Shown: positions 43,930 to 56,311, numbered from the stretch's first letter. The stretch: 64,000 bases of DNA from Heterocephalus glaber (GCF_000247695.1 NW_004624795.1:5168467-5232466), one strand, 5' to 3'. Notes: generated by a model not told the origin, from the sequence alone. A program made the numbers and translations.

Positions 43930-44805
43930 TGATTTGTTCTTACAGTTTCCACCCTGCTAGTTCTCTGACTGGCAGCCTAGGAGTTTCCAGTTTCCTCCTC
44001 TCCCTCCCAGAGAAAGCGGACCCCCGAAACATGCAGCGTCTGCCCACCCCACTAGGCCTCTTGGCTCCCTTCTTGGCTCCCTTTTGTTCCCACTGCTGTC
44101 AGCTCCCAGGCAGCCCTGGGTCCTGGGGTTGTGATAACACCATCCAACTCTGCCACTACGGGGCCAGCTGTGGTTCCCTTGCCTCTGACCGTCTTCTCAT
44201 CTGCAGGATGCCAGGGATCCTCTCCATCCCTCCTTCCTTGAAGGGCCATTGGGTTGGCTGTGTGGAGACAGGGAAGACTGCAGAGAGCACCAGGCCTCTG
44301 TAACCAAGAGACTCTCTCATAGCCGCCAGTCCCCAGGGACAGGTGAGGATTTCTTCTGCCGGAGTAAGAAGAGCCAGCGGACAGGCCACTTATTCATTAC
44401 CTCCTGTTGCTGGAGAAGCCTAGGGGGACCCCAGGCTTTGAAGACCAAGCCTGCGAAGTTGAAGTCAGGACCTCCAGGCTGGGAAGAGCGGGGGATACCC
44501 TGGCCTGAGGCCCTTCTGGAGGAACCCCCCCCCATCGTGAGCTTTGGGGGGAGTCTGTTCAGCCCCACCCTTCCTCCCCCACTCCCCACAGCCCTGCCCC
44601 GCCTTCTTTCTTTGGGAGCCCCAACCTCTCCAAAAACCCCAACTCCTTCTCTCCAAGAGCAACTCCAAGCAGCTCTGGCTGGCTGGTTGTGGAAGCAGCT
44701 TTGACTGATCTCCCCACGCTCAGCCCTCCAGCCTTGCGCCCTAGGACCCGGGGAGAAGCAGCGGGAGCATCTCCAAGAAGCCCTCACATACTTCATCTCC
44801 AAACT
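43930..44805. other. Single-copy intergenic DNA
   Basis: Nothing recognised; overlapping short frames on both strands. Confidence 0.45.
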
Positions 44806-44807
44806 AC

Positions 44808-45060
44808 ACCTAGCTCATAAAAGCCAGCGCATGCAATAAATCCTCTCCTGCAGGACAAGGTTTTAATTAATTATTGGGTTATTCAAGGTGACTCATGTGT
44901 GAAATGCAATTTATCCTCGTAAACTGCATCTCACATCGTCCAATCTGAGGAGCGGCTGTTTGTTGTCCTCTCTGGAGGCCGCCACAAAACTCGAATTTAT
45001 GCTCTGAGGGTCTGGGGGTGACATGTACGTGCGGTTTTATCCTGAAAAAAGCTTACTCAG
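44808..45060. promoter_or_regulatory. Candidate distal enhancer with dense homeodomain sites
   Basis: Within 250 bp: CATAAAA, CAATAAA, TTTTAATTAATTATTGGG, CAATTTAT, CTCGTAAA (44,916-44,923), CCAAT, GTTTTATC. Not repetitive, not coding. 12 kb upstream of HOXB13. Confidence 0.5.
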
Positions 45061-45175
45061 AAGCCCAGGGTACTAAAAGACTGAGTCTTTTTATCTCAAC
45101 TCTCGATATCATAAAATTCCTTTCTTAGAAAATATAGTTTTGTTATATAATATATACAAAATCAGATTGTATATC

Positions 45176-45322
45176 TAAGTGTGGAGGTGCACACCTATAA
45201 TCCCAGCACTTGGGAGGCGGAGGCAGGAGGATCCCTGTGAGTTCGAGGCCAGCCTGGGCTACATATTGAGTTCAAAGCTAGTTTGAATTACATAGCAAGA
45301 CCCTGTCTCCCCCCTCCAAGAA
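45176..45322 (+). mobile_element. B1 SINE, long form
   Basis: GTGGAGGTGCACACCTATAATC to GACCCTGTCTCCC with the duplicated part. It borders the candidate element at 44.81-45.06 kb. Confidence 0.88.
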
Positions 45323-45479
45323 ATCAGATTTTCTATACTTTATGTATATGCATACATATATACACATACATTATATATAGATACATTTATATATTTGAGT
45401 CACTTGTTTTGCAATATGTACAAAGGACACATGAAGCCATCTCATTCAGAATACAAATTTATACTGAGGTTTGCTTCAG

Positions 45480-47170
45480 CTGATCTGAATTTTGGATCCA
45501 CGTTTGCCTTGCATGGTTAGGAGGGCTCTACAGTGCACCATGCAGTTCCTTTGTCTGGGATTTATTATCTTTCTGCCTAACTTCCAAGCCCCCTAACTCC
45601 AGGGCCCCAAGTGGCCCCAGTGCAGCCTGAGTGGGTGAGGGGCCCTGTTGACCCTCAGCATAGCAGCCCACGAAGGGCCACGGCATGGGCGAGTCCACTC
45701 CACTGGGAAACCTTTGGGGACGGTCCACTTGGAGGGGCTGATGCTGTCCATTTCAACAGGACCCGGTGACACCGGGCTTCGGGCCACTCTGGGAGGTTCC
45801 ATGTGGTGACCCTGCTGGGGGAGCTGTTGGGTGGGAGGGCAGAAGCGAGAGGTCCAGCCCCCACCCAGAATTTAACCAAAGGAGTGGGATTGTGCCCTGG
45901 GCCTGACCCCCGGAGAAGAGGGTCTCCAGGAAGGAAGTGGAAGTCTAATTGAATTGAAGCAAAGACTTGAACCAAAGACGTCTCCTCTAGCCCCGCACCT
46001 TGAGCGAGTTCTGAGCTCAGCAAGGCCTCCTTCAGCTTTTCTCTTCCTGGTTTTCTTTTCCCTTGTCCCTCCTTTGATGTCCTTCCTTGACTTGGAAGCC
46101 AGGTTAGATATTTAATATAAAAAAGAGGCTGCATCCCAAACACCTATCGGTTCCTCCAGAGCCCAGAACTCTGCACAGCTGGTGCCCAAAGTTCCCCAGC
46201 GCCTTCAAAGTGGTGCTAAAATCAGTGTCTGGCTGGAGTTGCAGTCTGAAAACTTTTTTCCCCCTACTCATGGCCAGGCTGAGAAGATGCCAAACTGAAA
46301 ATAAAATCCTCTTTCTCTCCCCAGCCCACTTGAGTTTCCAGCTTCAGGAAGAAATAAATTCGATGAAGTTTCAAAGTGTGTGGGAATTTAATAAATGCAC
46401 GCGGTGGGTTGTGGGGTCTCTTTGCCCACACAGACTAATTTTTCTGCTCCAAAAGACACCGCAGACAGCATCCTCCAGCCCAAGGAAGGACGGACAGAGG
46501 GCCAGGCGGCTATGGGGCGTCTGCCCATCCTCATATGCAGACGACCTGGCCCAGCCTTCGAATGAGCCACTTAAACCGGTGATGGAATTCTTTCCCCAGA
46601 CCCGGGGTACCGGTACCGGACCCAGAGAAACCCTTGCAGAAGCGGGTCTTGTCCGTGGCAGAGAGAGGGACAGAAAGCCGAAATCGCAGTTAAAGAGATC
46701 AGGGAATCTCAGGGCAGAGGGGAAGTCGAGGCCGCCCAGGAACTCACTTCGAGGCAGACAGATCGCCCAGCGTGGCACCGCTACGTCGGTCTGCCGAGAT
46801 GCCCAAATAACCTCCAGCCCGGCCAATTTCCAGAGCAGTCAGCCAGAGCTGTTTGGCTCTTCTACCGTGGAAGAACAGCGATTGGCCTGACTTTTCACTT
46901 TGCCTGAGTGGTTCGCCCCCTTCGGAGCGGGTTAGGGTCGCTCCCTCACCCCCGGGGTTAGATAGACCCCCACCCACCACCTCTTCTCTGCAGCCCCCCG
47001 TCCCAGACCTGTTAGCCGGGCCCCTCCTGCTCTCTCCTCTACCGCTTCGAGGCTGCAGGGAAAGTGCTTTGGTTTGTTGTGTATAAACAAGCAAACCCGG
47101 GGTAACCCTGAAGGTTATCAATTCTGATCTTACCTCCTTCAGGTTAAGCCCAGAAGTAGGGCCAAAGACC
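45480..47170. other. Single-copy DNA with an AT-rich site group
   Basis: GAAATAAATTC and TTTAATAAATGCAC at 46,345-46,400. A 226-codon plus-strand frame (46,210-46,890) is unassigned. Confidence 0.45.
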
Positions 47171-47174
47171 CACG

Positions 47175-47345
47175 CTTTCTTTCTTTTCTTTTCTTTTCCT
47201 TCCTTCCTTCCTTCTTTCTTTCTTTCTCTTTCTTTCTTTCTCTCTCTCTCTCTCTTCTTGCAGTCTTTCTTTTTCTTTTTTTAATGTGGTGATGGGGATA
47301 TATTCAGAGCATTAGACATACTAAGGAGCTATATCCTCAACTCTT
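47175..47345 (-). mobile_element. TTTC/TC microsatellite and old ID
   Basis: Pyrimidine run at 47,175-47,257, then an eroded ID (GTGATGGGGATATATTCAG to AGGAGCTATATCCTC). Confidence 0.65.
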
Positions 47346-47349
47346 CATG

Positions 47350-48640
47350 AACATTTTTAAAGTCCTAAAAACAATTTTTAAATATATTTTTAATCTTATT
47401 CTTGGTCTTCTCTTGCTTGATGTGACAGAGCTACAGCCACACTCCTAACAAAGAAAACCGAGGCATTTGAACAAATCCCCAGATTCCAGTCCCCCCACTT
47501 AGCCCCCTCCATGGAAAAGGGGTTCCCAGGACTTGGCCGGCTGACTCTGATCTTCCCCCTCTTAGTAGTTTCTTTGGAGGGGACCGACAAGGGGAGCAGA
47601 AGCTGCCAGAAGGAAGGAGGGAGTCAGAGAGCCCCTATCAGCGAAGAGAGAAGAGGGAGCTTTTCCTTTGGGGGTGAATTTGTCTACTCCACTTCCCGAG
47701 CCCTTTGGGATCATTTTCACTCTGGAGGGGCTGCTCCTTCTGGGTCCTCGAGGGTGGGAGTCCCCCACGTACCGGTGAGCCCCTTCCCGGCCTGTTGCCC
47801 GCCCCACCATGGCCCATCGTGATCTCTTTGCTTCTCCTCCAGGACTGAGCCTCCAGAGTCTGCAAAGCCACCCCTAAGATCCCTTTTTTAACCAATCCCA
47901 GCATATCTCTTTCATCTTTCTAAGCCTCAATTATCCTGTATTTTAGCAAAGGGAACTCATAACATCCCTGAAGCCAAGGTTTAGACCGGAAAGGGGAGGA
48001 TTGGCTGAAGATGTGGGGAAGGGATTAGACCCCAGATCCATATTTTTCCTGCCTGGGGTAAAGCAGTCCCTACCACCAGGGACCTTGAGAGCAAGTGCTG
48101 AGAATCGCCTCCCCCAGGCTGTCCCCAGGCTTGTCCCCAGTCGTCCCCAGCGGGGTGTGCACTCTCAGCCCTGTTTTTCCCCGGCTCCTTGCTCAGGCAC
48201 AGAGCCTGAGAATCCACAGCCAGCTGCTGGTTTCCTCACCGAGTCCTCGGACAGCCCAGCCACCACTAAGGACCGGCTTTCTTTTAAATCATGCATGCAG
48301 GCTACGCCAGCAAATGGGCCCAGCATGGCACAGAAGCAGGGTGGGTGTGCAGCGAGCGAGGGGCTTCCTGTCTCCTCCCTCCTCTCCTCTTGCTTGGTCC
48401 GGGCCATCACTTCTCGCCTGGGCAGGGAGAGGGTGCCAGAGGGACACAAGGAGTTTTTCTTCCCACCACGGGTGTGCCTAGCTCCAGCTCTGCTGATGCT
48501 CCCTTCCCGGGCGACTCCATTCTACCTAGGCGTCCACCCCCAGCTTCCTCTGGTGACTCCTATGGCCAAGCAGTCCCCTGTTCCTACTAGAGTCTCCTTG
48601 ACCAGTTTCCCGGAGTCCCAAGCCTCAAAGCTCTGAAGAT
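47350..48640. other. Single-copy intergenic DNA
   Basis: No gene recognised; a 211-codon plus-strand frame at 48,001-48,636 overlaps others and is judged chance. Confidence 0.45.
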
Positions 48641-49780
48641 CTACCTCCCAAAATGACCCAGAGAACTAGGGACGTCCAGCAAGCACAAATACGCGAAATT
48701 TTTGGTGAATGATGCAAATGACTTTGTGATTCACATTGCAAACGTACAGACCTGGGCTGAGAGCGAAAAGAGAAACTCCTGTCTCTCCTTCCCTCCCCGA
48801 TGAATCTCTCCCCCCAGACTACCAGTGTAAGCATTATTCTCACTGAATTAAACTCTTCAAACTCATCTCAGAAAAAAAGATTTGTTTTCAAATTTATTTT
48901 CGTTTTCATTTTTTAAATGAAGTATCAAGCCAACGACCTGATTTTTGCTATTCTCATTCCCTGGGAAAAACTCTACATTTTCATTGTTATAAAAATCGAG
49001 TAGATCGGACCTTAATGGGCAGAAATGTTGTATTTTATTTTAGATATTTCCAGTTGTCCATAAAAAACTCATTACCTATATATTAAACACTACTAAAATA
49101 ATAACACCCCTATTTTTTTTTCTTGGACCGGGGATCGAACTCGGTAATATCCCTATTTTAATCTATCTTTTATGTGATATATGCTAAAGAAAAGAATTCA
49201 AAAGTTACAGGGGACATACATTAAAAAGGAAAATAGATCTTGCTGTCATCTCTTACCTTAATTTTCCTCCCAGGAAGAATTACAGTTCCCAATGCGTCTT
49301 CACGGAAGTGTGTAGAAAGATAGTCTTTTAGCACAAATGGTAAACAGGAGTATACAATTCAATATACAAAGCTTTACATCTCGACTTTTATTTTAAAATG
49401 TGTTTAAAACTTAATGCCCTCTTTTTAATGGCTCCATGTTACCGTAGGTATGTACCTTAATGTATTGAATTAGGATGGAGTGGTTGAGATGGAGAGATCC
49501 TTAGAATGTTTCCAGTTTTCTTTTCCTCATTTTTCCACTAGTGCACGTTCGGTGTATGTGCACTTACGTCTTAGAGATGAGCAGTATCAAAGGACTTGTG
49601 CGTTTTTATTTTTCGTTGAGGTTGAGCCCACAGTGTTTTCATAATGTTAAAAGCACTTTGTCCTTTTTTAGGGAACTGTCTGTTCACGTCCTCGTATTTT
49701 CTATTCTTTTTCATTGATCCAATTTACCACTAAATTGCTTTTATATTTTGCTGAAATGTGAGATTATAGTTGGGCCAATA
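48640..49780. promoter_or_regulatory. AT-rich repeat-poor block, candidate regulatory DNA
   Basis: POU octamer ATGCAAAT at 48,712-48,719, several TTTTATT/TAATTT sequences and CCAATAAA at 49,775-49,782. Only one tiny ID scrap is inserted in 1.1 kb. Confidence 0.4.
49109..49146 (-). mobile_element. Strongly 5'-truncated ID
   Basis: Only a T-run and GGACCGGGGATCGAACTCGG remain, flanked by AACACCCCTATTT and AATATCCCTATTT. Confidence 0.75.
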
Positions 49781-49784
49781 AAGG

Positions 49785-50800
49785 TTGTATTTGTGAGTGA
49801 GGTAAAATCCCTCCATCTATCCCCTATTGGAGTTTCCCAACTCCTACAGCCACTTGGATTTTTTTTCCTGTGGAAGTCTGGCTCCTTTGAAAAACTAAGG
49901 CTTGTTTTTCTGAACAATTCTTCTCTTCTCTAATTCTCTTCTGTGTTGGGCTGTGAGGGATTTAAGAAGTGTGGGTGCTGCAGACCTCACCCACCCCCCT
50001 CCGGGCTCTGGGCTCTAAGCTGCCAGAGGTCTAACTCCCTCCACAGGTCCCTAATCCCTCACTAGGAGCCCCAGGAAAAACCACTGGAAGGAAATAAATG
50101 AGGCGAGGGTCTCAGACACGGCCCCTCAGGGTGGGGACCCAGTGACGGGGAGCTTGTTTATGTTCCCCAAGAACAAGGTACTGAGGAGTGTGGGGCAGTA
50201 AGGACTGGGTGGAGGCCAAGGGGTGTCGGGGGGCTGGAGCTGTGGTGAAGGAGGATGTCGAGGGATCTGAGGGTTGGCATGGCCCATGAGGCTCGGGATG
50301 GGTCAGCCGATCGCTCCAAAACTTCAGGAGAGGCATTACATTTCCCAGGCTTGGCGGCAGACGGCAGCCCTCTCCAACCGGGTTTTTCCTTAGGGTGATG
50401 GAGCCGGCCCTCCAGGGCAGGGGCTTCATTCCCACCACTTCCAGGAATTCTCTGGAGACAAAATGCTTTGTGTCTTTTATCCTACCTGGGCCACACACAA
50501 GAAAGTGGAGGGGAAAAAAATTGAAGAGAAAAGTTCAGGAGAGAATTCCAGCCTTGTGGAGCTGTGGTTGGCAGCCAGGGCTACCCAGGCAAGGAGAGGA
50601 AACCGCTAATGTTTACTGAGCAGAGAGCGCACGCCCGTCCGAAACTCACCCACAGCTTCCAGAGTGTGGAATCTTCTGATTTGGGTCAGAGGCCTCTCTC
50701 AGTGTTTTTGGTTTGAAATCCTTTTACACAGTTCCCCAGATTTTGTTAAAATTTCCCCCTTAGCCTTGTTAAAAGTGAGGTATGGATCTGGTAAATCAAA
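49785..50800. other. Single-copy intergenic DNA
   Basis: No gene or repeat family recognised. Confidence 0.45.
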
Positions 50801-50814
50801 AATTATTCCAATGG

Positions 50815-51008
50815 ATTTAGCTCAGTGGTGCCGACGCCTGGCTCACAAGCTCAAGATCCTAAATTCGATCCCCGGTACCAAGAAAAAAAAAGTATTCCAA
50901 TGGGCCGGGGATTTAGCTCAGTGGTTCGGGCTCCTGCCTCACAAGCACAGGGTCCTGAGTTTGATCCCCGGTACCAAAAAATAAATAAATAAATAAATAA
51001 ATAATAAG
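50815..51008 (+). mobile_element. Two tandem ID SINEs at one target
   Basis: A truncated ID at 50,815-50,891 and a full ID at 50,903-51,008 with an AAAT tail. TATTCCAATG occurs before, between and after them (about 50,805, 50,893, 51,011). Confidence 0.92.
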
Positions 51009-51009
51009 A

Positions 51010-54005
51010 TTATTCCAATGATTTATTATTATCATTATTGCCCTCTCCCAGGAGTGGCCTGAGGAGCTAATTTCTTGCCAAACAGTATTTAGTTTTTGGT
51101 CCCTATTACAAGTGAGAAAATGTTCCAATCTATCCAAACAATAGCTTGAGTTAATATAAAGGGCACTCTTGGGCTAAAGGCGTCTGCTACTGTCTGGAAA
51201 GGGAGCCACTCTACCAGGGAGGCCAAACTCCCACCCCCACCCCAGGGATCCCCCACCCCACGCTGCCTCTTCGGCTCTGCCTTCCTGGGCCTCTTCCCAG
51301 AGTTTTCTCTTTGTTCCAGGAAGGGTGTTAAGAATAGGGAGGGCGCCGGGCAGCGTCTACCTGAGGGTGGCAATGGGGGGCGGGACGGGGGGGTGGCAGC
51401 GGGGGTGTCTGAGGGTGAGAAGGAGCAGGTTTCCAGACAGCTCCCTGGACAGACACCGGCTTCTTCTACACTCTAGGCCGAGGGGTGGGCTGGGCGGACC
51501 CTGATCACCCGGATGTTTCCCTGCAACCACAGTCGGATCCCCATTTGGTGGTGGCCCGGAGCCAAGGGACCTTGGAAAATGGAGCGCATCCTCCGCTCTT
51601 CGGGGTCAGCGCCCCCTACATAGGGGGCGTTGAGCTGAGAGGGCTCCTAAGCCAGAGTTTCCGAAACCGTCGCTGCGCTATTTTCTGACATCCCTTTTCT
51701 CCCTTCATCTTTACCGTCTCCTGCAGCTCTCCCGAGCCAGTGGCCTGGCAGAACGAGCTGCGGAGGAGCCGAGGGCCAAGGGACACGTTTTTGGCCCCAC
51801 TGGGTATCGCTGTCTTTGAAGGGGGGAGGCGTGGGGGATGGGGCAGGGGCGGAAAAGGCAGAATCGCGGTGCGCTGCAGTCCGGCTGCCTAGGAAAGCAC
51901 AGATACACCCCAGGCGACGCCCCCAGCCCAGGGTCAGGGAAAGGACAGGCAGCGAAGGTTAGGAAGGCAAAGAAGTTAACGATGTTTGGCCGTCTGGGGG
52001 TTTATCAGCGCGTCGGGGTCAGGCGAGGGCCGAGCGACCGGGACTTGCTGAGGCAGACACCTGGGGCTGGGGCGGCGCAGGTGAGGAGGCTGGCGGCTCC
52101 CACCCACCCTACCTGGCCGCAGTGGCAAGGTAGCCCTAGGCTGGGGAGGAGCCTCTTCCGAGCCCCCAGGGGCAGAAAAGGGGGCTGGAGGGGGTGAATC
52201 ATTAACCCTTTGGCTGTGAAGGTGGAGGTCCGTCTTGGAGAACGGGGGCTGGAAGAGAGGGAAGCTGAACAGCTCGGTCCTGGGATTCACTTCCAAGCCC
52301 CTGGATCCCCCAACCCCGGCTGGCAGGGTGCAGCGAATTCTTGGTTTTCTCAGGTTCTGGCTTCCATCCCCCAGAGGGAAGGGGTCCCTCGGGGTTTGGG
52401 GGAGGGGAAACCTCTTCTCTGGGGACAGAGAGTGCCGGGTGCAGCCAGTTAGGGGAGCCACCCTCCCTCAGCCCTGAACCTCAATCCTGGCAGTGACGGG
52501 AGGGTGAGGAGCAGCCAGTGACCCCTGAATCCTCCCCACGGTTTGAGGCACCCAGGCCTGGAGAGCCGTTAAGGGGGAAGGGCCAGGTCCCAGGAGGGAG
52601 GCACCCCCGGGTGCCGGGGGTGATTCTTGGCTCAGCAGGGTGGGGTTTCCGAGCCTGGGTCTGATCCCTACCCTCCACTGGACTCCTGGCCTGGGTAGGG
52701 GCCAGCTCCAGTGTCTCCCTGGGTGAATCAGGCTTCTCTGACCTCAGACCATCCCGGCCTGCTCTGCTCGCTGCCCAGGGTAAACATCCTCTTCGCTTTG
52801 GAAACTGGTGGGACGGGAAAGTCGAGGGGATGGCAAGGAGAGGGAGGGAGGAGAGGAGGGGACGTCCCAAAATCCACACCCCACTCCGCATCCATGGGGT
52901 GTTCATGGTTTCTGTCTAGATGAAGACGGTTCACAGGGACCTCAGAAACCCAACCTGGAAATGCTGCCAGAGGGTTGGAGCCAGGCAGGGCCAGGCTCCC
53001 CACTCCTGTTTATTCAAGAATCACCCGGAGGACTTTCTCCCAAGGAGACAAGATGTGAGAAGAGTTAAGGCCAGGAGCAATCCTGCCAGGGACAAACTGC
53101 ATGTGACTCAGAGAAACTCATGGCCACTGTGCCCTCTGCCCATCCTGGCCAAGTGACCATGGAGTCTGAGAAGTGAATCAAGGAAAGGCCACACCCAAGT
53201 CCACTCTTCTCTACGGACCCCTGGGGAGAGGAAGGAAGGAAGGAAGGACAGACTGGCAAGTTTTCTGGGTTTGGGACATTGGAGACCTTCATGGGGCTGT
53301 CCTCTGGCCTAGCTAGGACCTGGATGTCACTGAGCCTCCGTTTCCTGCTCTGAAAAGTTGGAATAGCCACCAATGGGGCAGTGACAGATGGAGGTGACCA
53401 CACCAGAATGTGCAGCTTTGTTCCCCTCCTGGGTACGCTAGAGCCCACATTAGCCACCAATTCTGTGTATGCAGGAAAAGAGCCCAGCTGTGTGTCACCA
53501 TGCCCTGGGCATTTCTACGGGGACCAATGTTCCACTGCTTCCGGTTTGGGGCAAGTCTCCCTGTGACCCTGCTGGGGTGAAAGCCTGGCCTCCCCAGGGA
53601 CCACCTTGGCCGCAGAGCTGGACAGCACGCCTTGGCCGCAGCACACCATTGGGTGGGTGCGGGGACCATGCCTGGGAGGCTCCGTGTCACCGGAGCACTT
53701 AGGATGTCACCGCTCACTCAGGAGCTTTCTCCAACAAGGAGCTCGGGGCTCTGCGCCCTGGCTCAGCAGTCACCTTCAGGTCGCTTGGAACAGCAGTCCC
53801 AGCCCTCTTGCTTCGGCCTGTTTTCAGATTCCAACCAAATCCCCTGGGATTTGCACAGTGGACCTGCACACCAGCCCACACAGGCCTTGCCCACCCTTGG
53901 GACCCCTGCCACCCAAAGCCCCTCTTCGGAGCTAGGGGAATGGGAGGGTGCACGTCCAGCAGGCCCCTACCTACACTTCCCCCAGCACTCCAGCCCTGGT
54001 GATCC
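51010..54005. other. GC-rich single-copy DNA
   Basis: CpG-rich at about 51,480-52,130, with a GC palindrome at 51,610-51,629. Overlapping frames on both strands, none assignable. A short GGAA run lies at 53,230-53,248. Confidence 0.45.
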
Positions 54006-54290
54006 ATAATATTTTCCTTAAGGTTCCTAGACACAAATGAAAATGAAAATGCTCAGGGGAAAAAAAACTATTAATCAGTTCGAATCCTCTTTCTGCCTCC
54101 TGGGCTTCCCTGGCTTGAAACTGAATTTCAGATAATCAGGAAATCTTGAGCAGTGCAGACCCAATAGCTTCTTAATTCTCTCCTAGGAGCCCAGTCTTTT
54201 CATTAGATACGAATATAGCTACTGTACATCTCACTGTGAAGTATAAATTTCCCACCCAGATGGGGAGGAGTATAAATTTTCCTATGTACA
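54005..54290. promoter_or_regulatory. AT-rich block, candidate regulatory DNA
   Basis: CTATTAATCAG, TTCTTAATTC, ATTAGATACG and two copies of GTATAAATTT (about 54,240 and 54,271). Confidence 0.35.
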
Positions 54291-55255
54291 TTGGACCTGA
54301 GGGATAGCAGGTCATAAGGGACCTATTCAGGTCACATCCAAACACAACCACACCCAGACTGGCGAACTGGAGCTCTTGACAAATGTTTCATGTTTAAATG
54401 AGGGAAAACACAGTTGAAATATCCAAATAATTGAAAATGTTTATATTTTTCCTGGGACTTTCTTTGTGTTGGTGGGTGTGGTGGATATAATTGGGGAGGT
54501 CAATTCGCTGTTTCCTGGTTAAAAACCAACAATAACTGCCCCCACCTTGTTTCTGAGTTTTGGCTATGGAATGGGGAAGAAAAGGCCGCAAGTTGCTGTT
54601 AGACTATGGGAGCTCTGCCGTCCAGGGACTGCAGGGATTGACATGAGAGAGCTCAGGGTTGAAGTGTGGAGGGTTCAAGAAATGCAACGGTCGCTGAGTC
54701 ACAGGCCCAAGACCAAGGCCTGGCTCTGTGTCCTTGAGGCCTGGCTCTGTGTCCTTGATGTCCCAGAGCCTCCGTTTTCCCCTCTGTGAGATGGGACACG
54801 ATTGAGCTCACAGGGCTGCTGGGAAGAAGAAGCAAAGTACTACCACCTGTGGAAACGCTTTGTCATGATCAGCCTTTCTATGGCCTGGGCCAAATTAAAT
54901 GGAGCCCACAGCAGGGAGGCTGAGGGTCTGGGCCCGGATGGTCTGACAGCCATGTGCTGACACAGGGCTCAGCAGGCTGCCCTCACCTCCACCCCATCTC
55001 AGGGGAAGGGAGCATTCGGTGCTTTGCAGCCAGGCCTGTCTCAGCTTCTGTTTGAGTTGGCCACGTTGTGATGGTCTCATGGGCTTTGCCAACAGGATTT
55101 TGGTGTTTGCTCTCCCGCCTGGCATGGCTGCAGAAGCAGCTGGCATTCTGCTCCTGATTATCAAGCCAGGCTGCTGTTGCTCCAGGCAAGAGAAATCTGA
55201 GTCCGTGCCACACCTGCCCTTTCTCAGGTGGATGCATCCCATTTTTACATTTCAT
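54290..55255. other. Single-copy intergenic DNA
   Basis: A 21-bp tandem duplication lies at about 54,718-54,759. No gene recognised. Confidence 0.45.
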
Positions 55256-55256
55256 T

Positions 55257-55448
55257 TTTGGTTTTTTTGTTTGTTTTGGTACCAGGGATCAAACTCTGGA
55301 CCTTGTGAGGCAGGCGGCGGAACCACTGAGCTAAATCCCCGGCCCTCCCCAGTCCTTTTTGTTGGGGGGTAGGGGGGAATAGGGTCTAAGTCCCTAAATT
55401 GCCCAGGCTGGGCTCAAAACATGCAATCCTCCTGCCGTGGCCTCCCAT
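55257..55448 (-). mobile_element. ID followed by B1, antisense
   Basis: ID at 55,257-55,344 lacking part of the loop; old B1 at about 55,355-55,448. Confidence 0.85.
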
Positions 55449-55547
55449 TTTATTATCCTCATTGTCACAAGACTCCCAGACTTGCAAAAGGAGGGTGGCA
55501 AATGGATAGATAGCATCTTTAAAATGGTTGCTCAAAGATTAGGAGGA

Positions 55548-55632
55548 GCCAGGGATTTAGCTCAGTGGTTCCTACACCTGCCTCAAAAGTGGAAGAACCC
55601 GAGTTCGATCCCGGGTACCAAAAAAAAAAAAA
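55548..55632 (+). mobile_element. ID SINE with intact target duplication
   Basis: AAAGATTAGGAGGA at 55,534-55,547 and again beginning about 55,630. Confidence 0.93.
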
Positions 55633-55959
55633 GATTAGGAGGAATCAGGACATCAGCCAGGAAAAGAAATTAGCCAGAGAGCCAGAGAACCCAGTTACCG
55701 ATGCTAGATCTTGCAAAGACTTCTTTCCTCTCCTCCTGATTGCTGGGGTCAGTAATAGATATTGGGGACATCCTCGGGAGCAGAGCTTTCACTGAAGGTC
55801 ACCCCAAGCAAGTCAGAACCATGGTTTGGGCACAGGTGCATGATGGGAGGATCACGTGCTCCGCAGTGTCCCCCCCCCCCCGCAGCACACAGTGAGACTC
55901 ACCGCGCCTGTTTGGCTTTCCCAGGCTACTGGCTAATAACTTGAGAGTCATGGCTGGAG

Positions 55960-56175
55960 AAAGCAAAATAATTGAGAGCAATGCTCAGTCAATTGCAGTT
56001 TCAAGGTTTTCATTGCCTTCCTAACCATTTGCAAAACACATTTTATGGCTTTTGTCGATTCCTTGAGTTGAAATACCTCCGCTGCTGTAATTAAGCTAAG
56101 TGACAAGCCAGCTGTAAAGACAAGGGTTGTGAATGATTACAGTAGGCTCACGTAATCATGGGGGGTGGGTCTGAG
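55960..56175. promoter_or_regulatory. Candidate conserved non-coding element
   Basis: Balanced-composition 215 bp with AAATAATTGAG, TCAATTGCAG, TGTAATTAAGC, GAATGATTACAG and CGTAATCATGG; non-repetitive and non-coding. Confidence 0.45.
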
Positions 56176-56311
56176 GAGCTTGCAACAGCTGCCAGTCCAG
56201 TCTGCCCGACTCACACCCCTGCAGGGTGGAAGAAAAGCTGGGCCCTGCAGCCACCCTGAGGCGCACAGCCTGTTTGCAGAACCCCCTGGGGGAGCTTTCC
56301 CCATTCATTCA

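Noticed and set aside
46210..46890. 226-codon plus-strand frame
   Set aside because: No recognised family and it crosses AT-rich candidate regulatory DNA; chance remains more likely.
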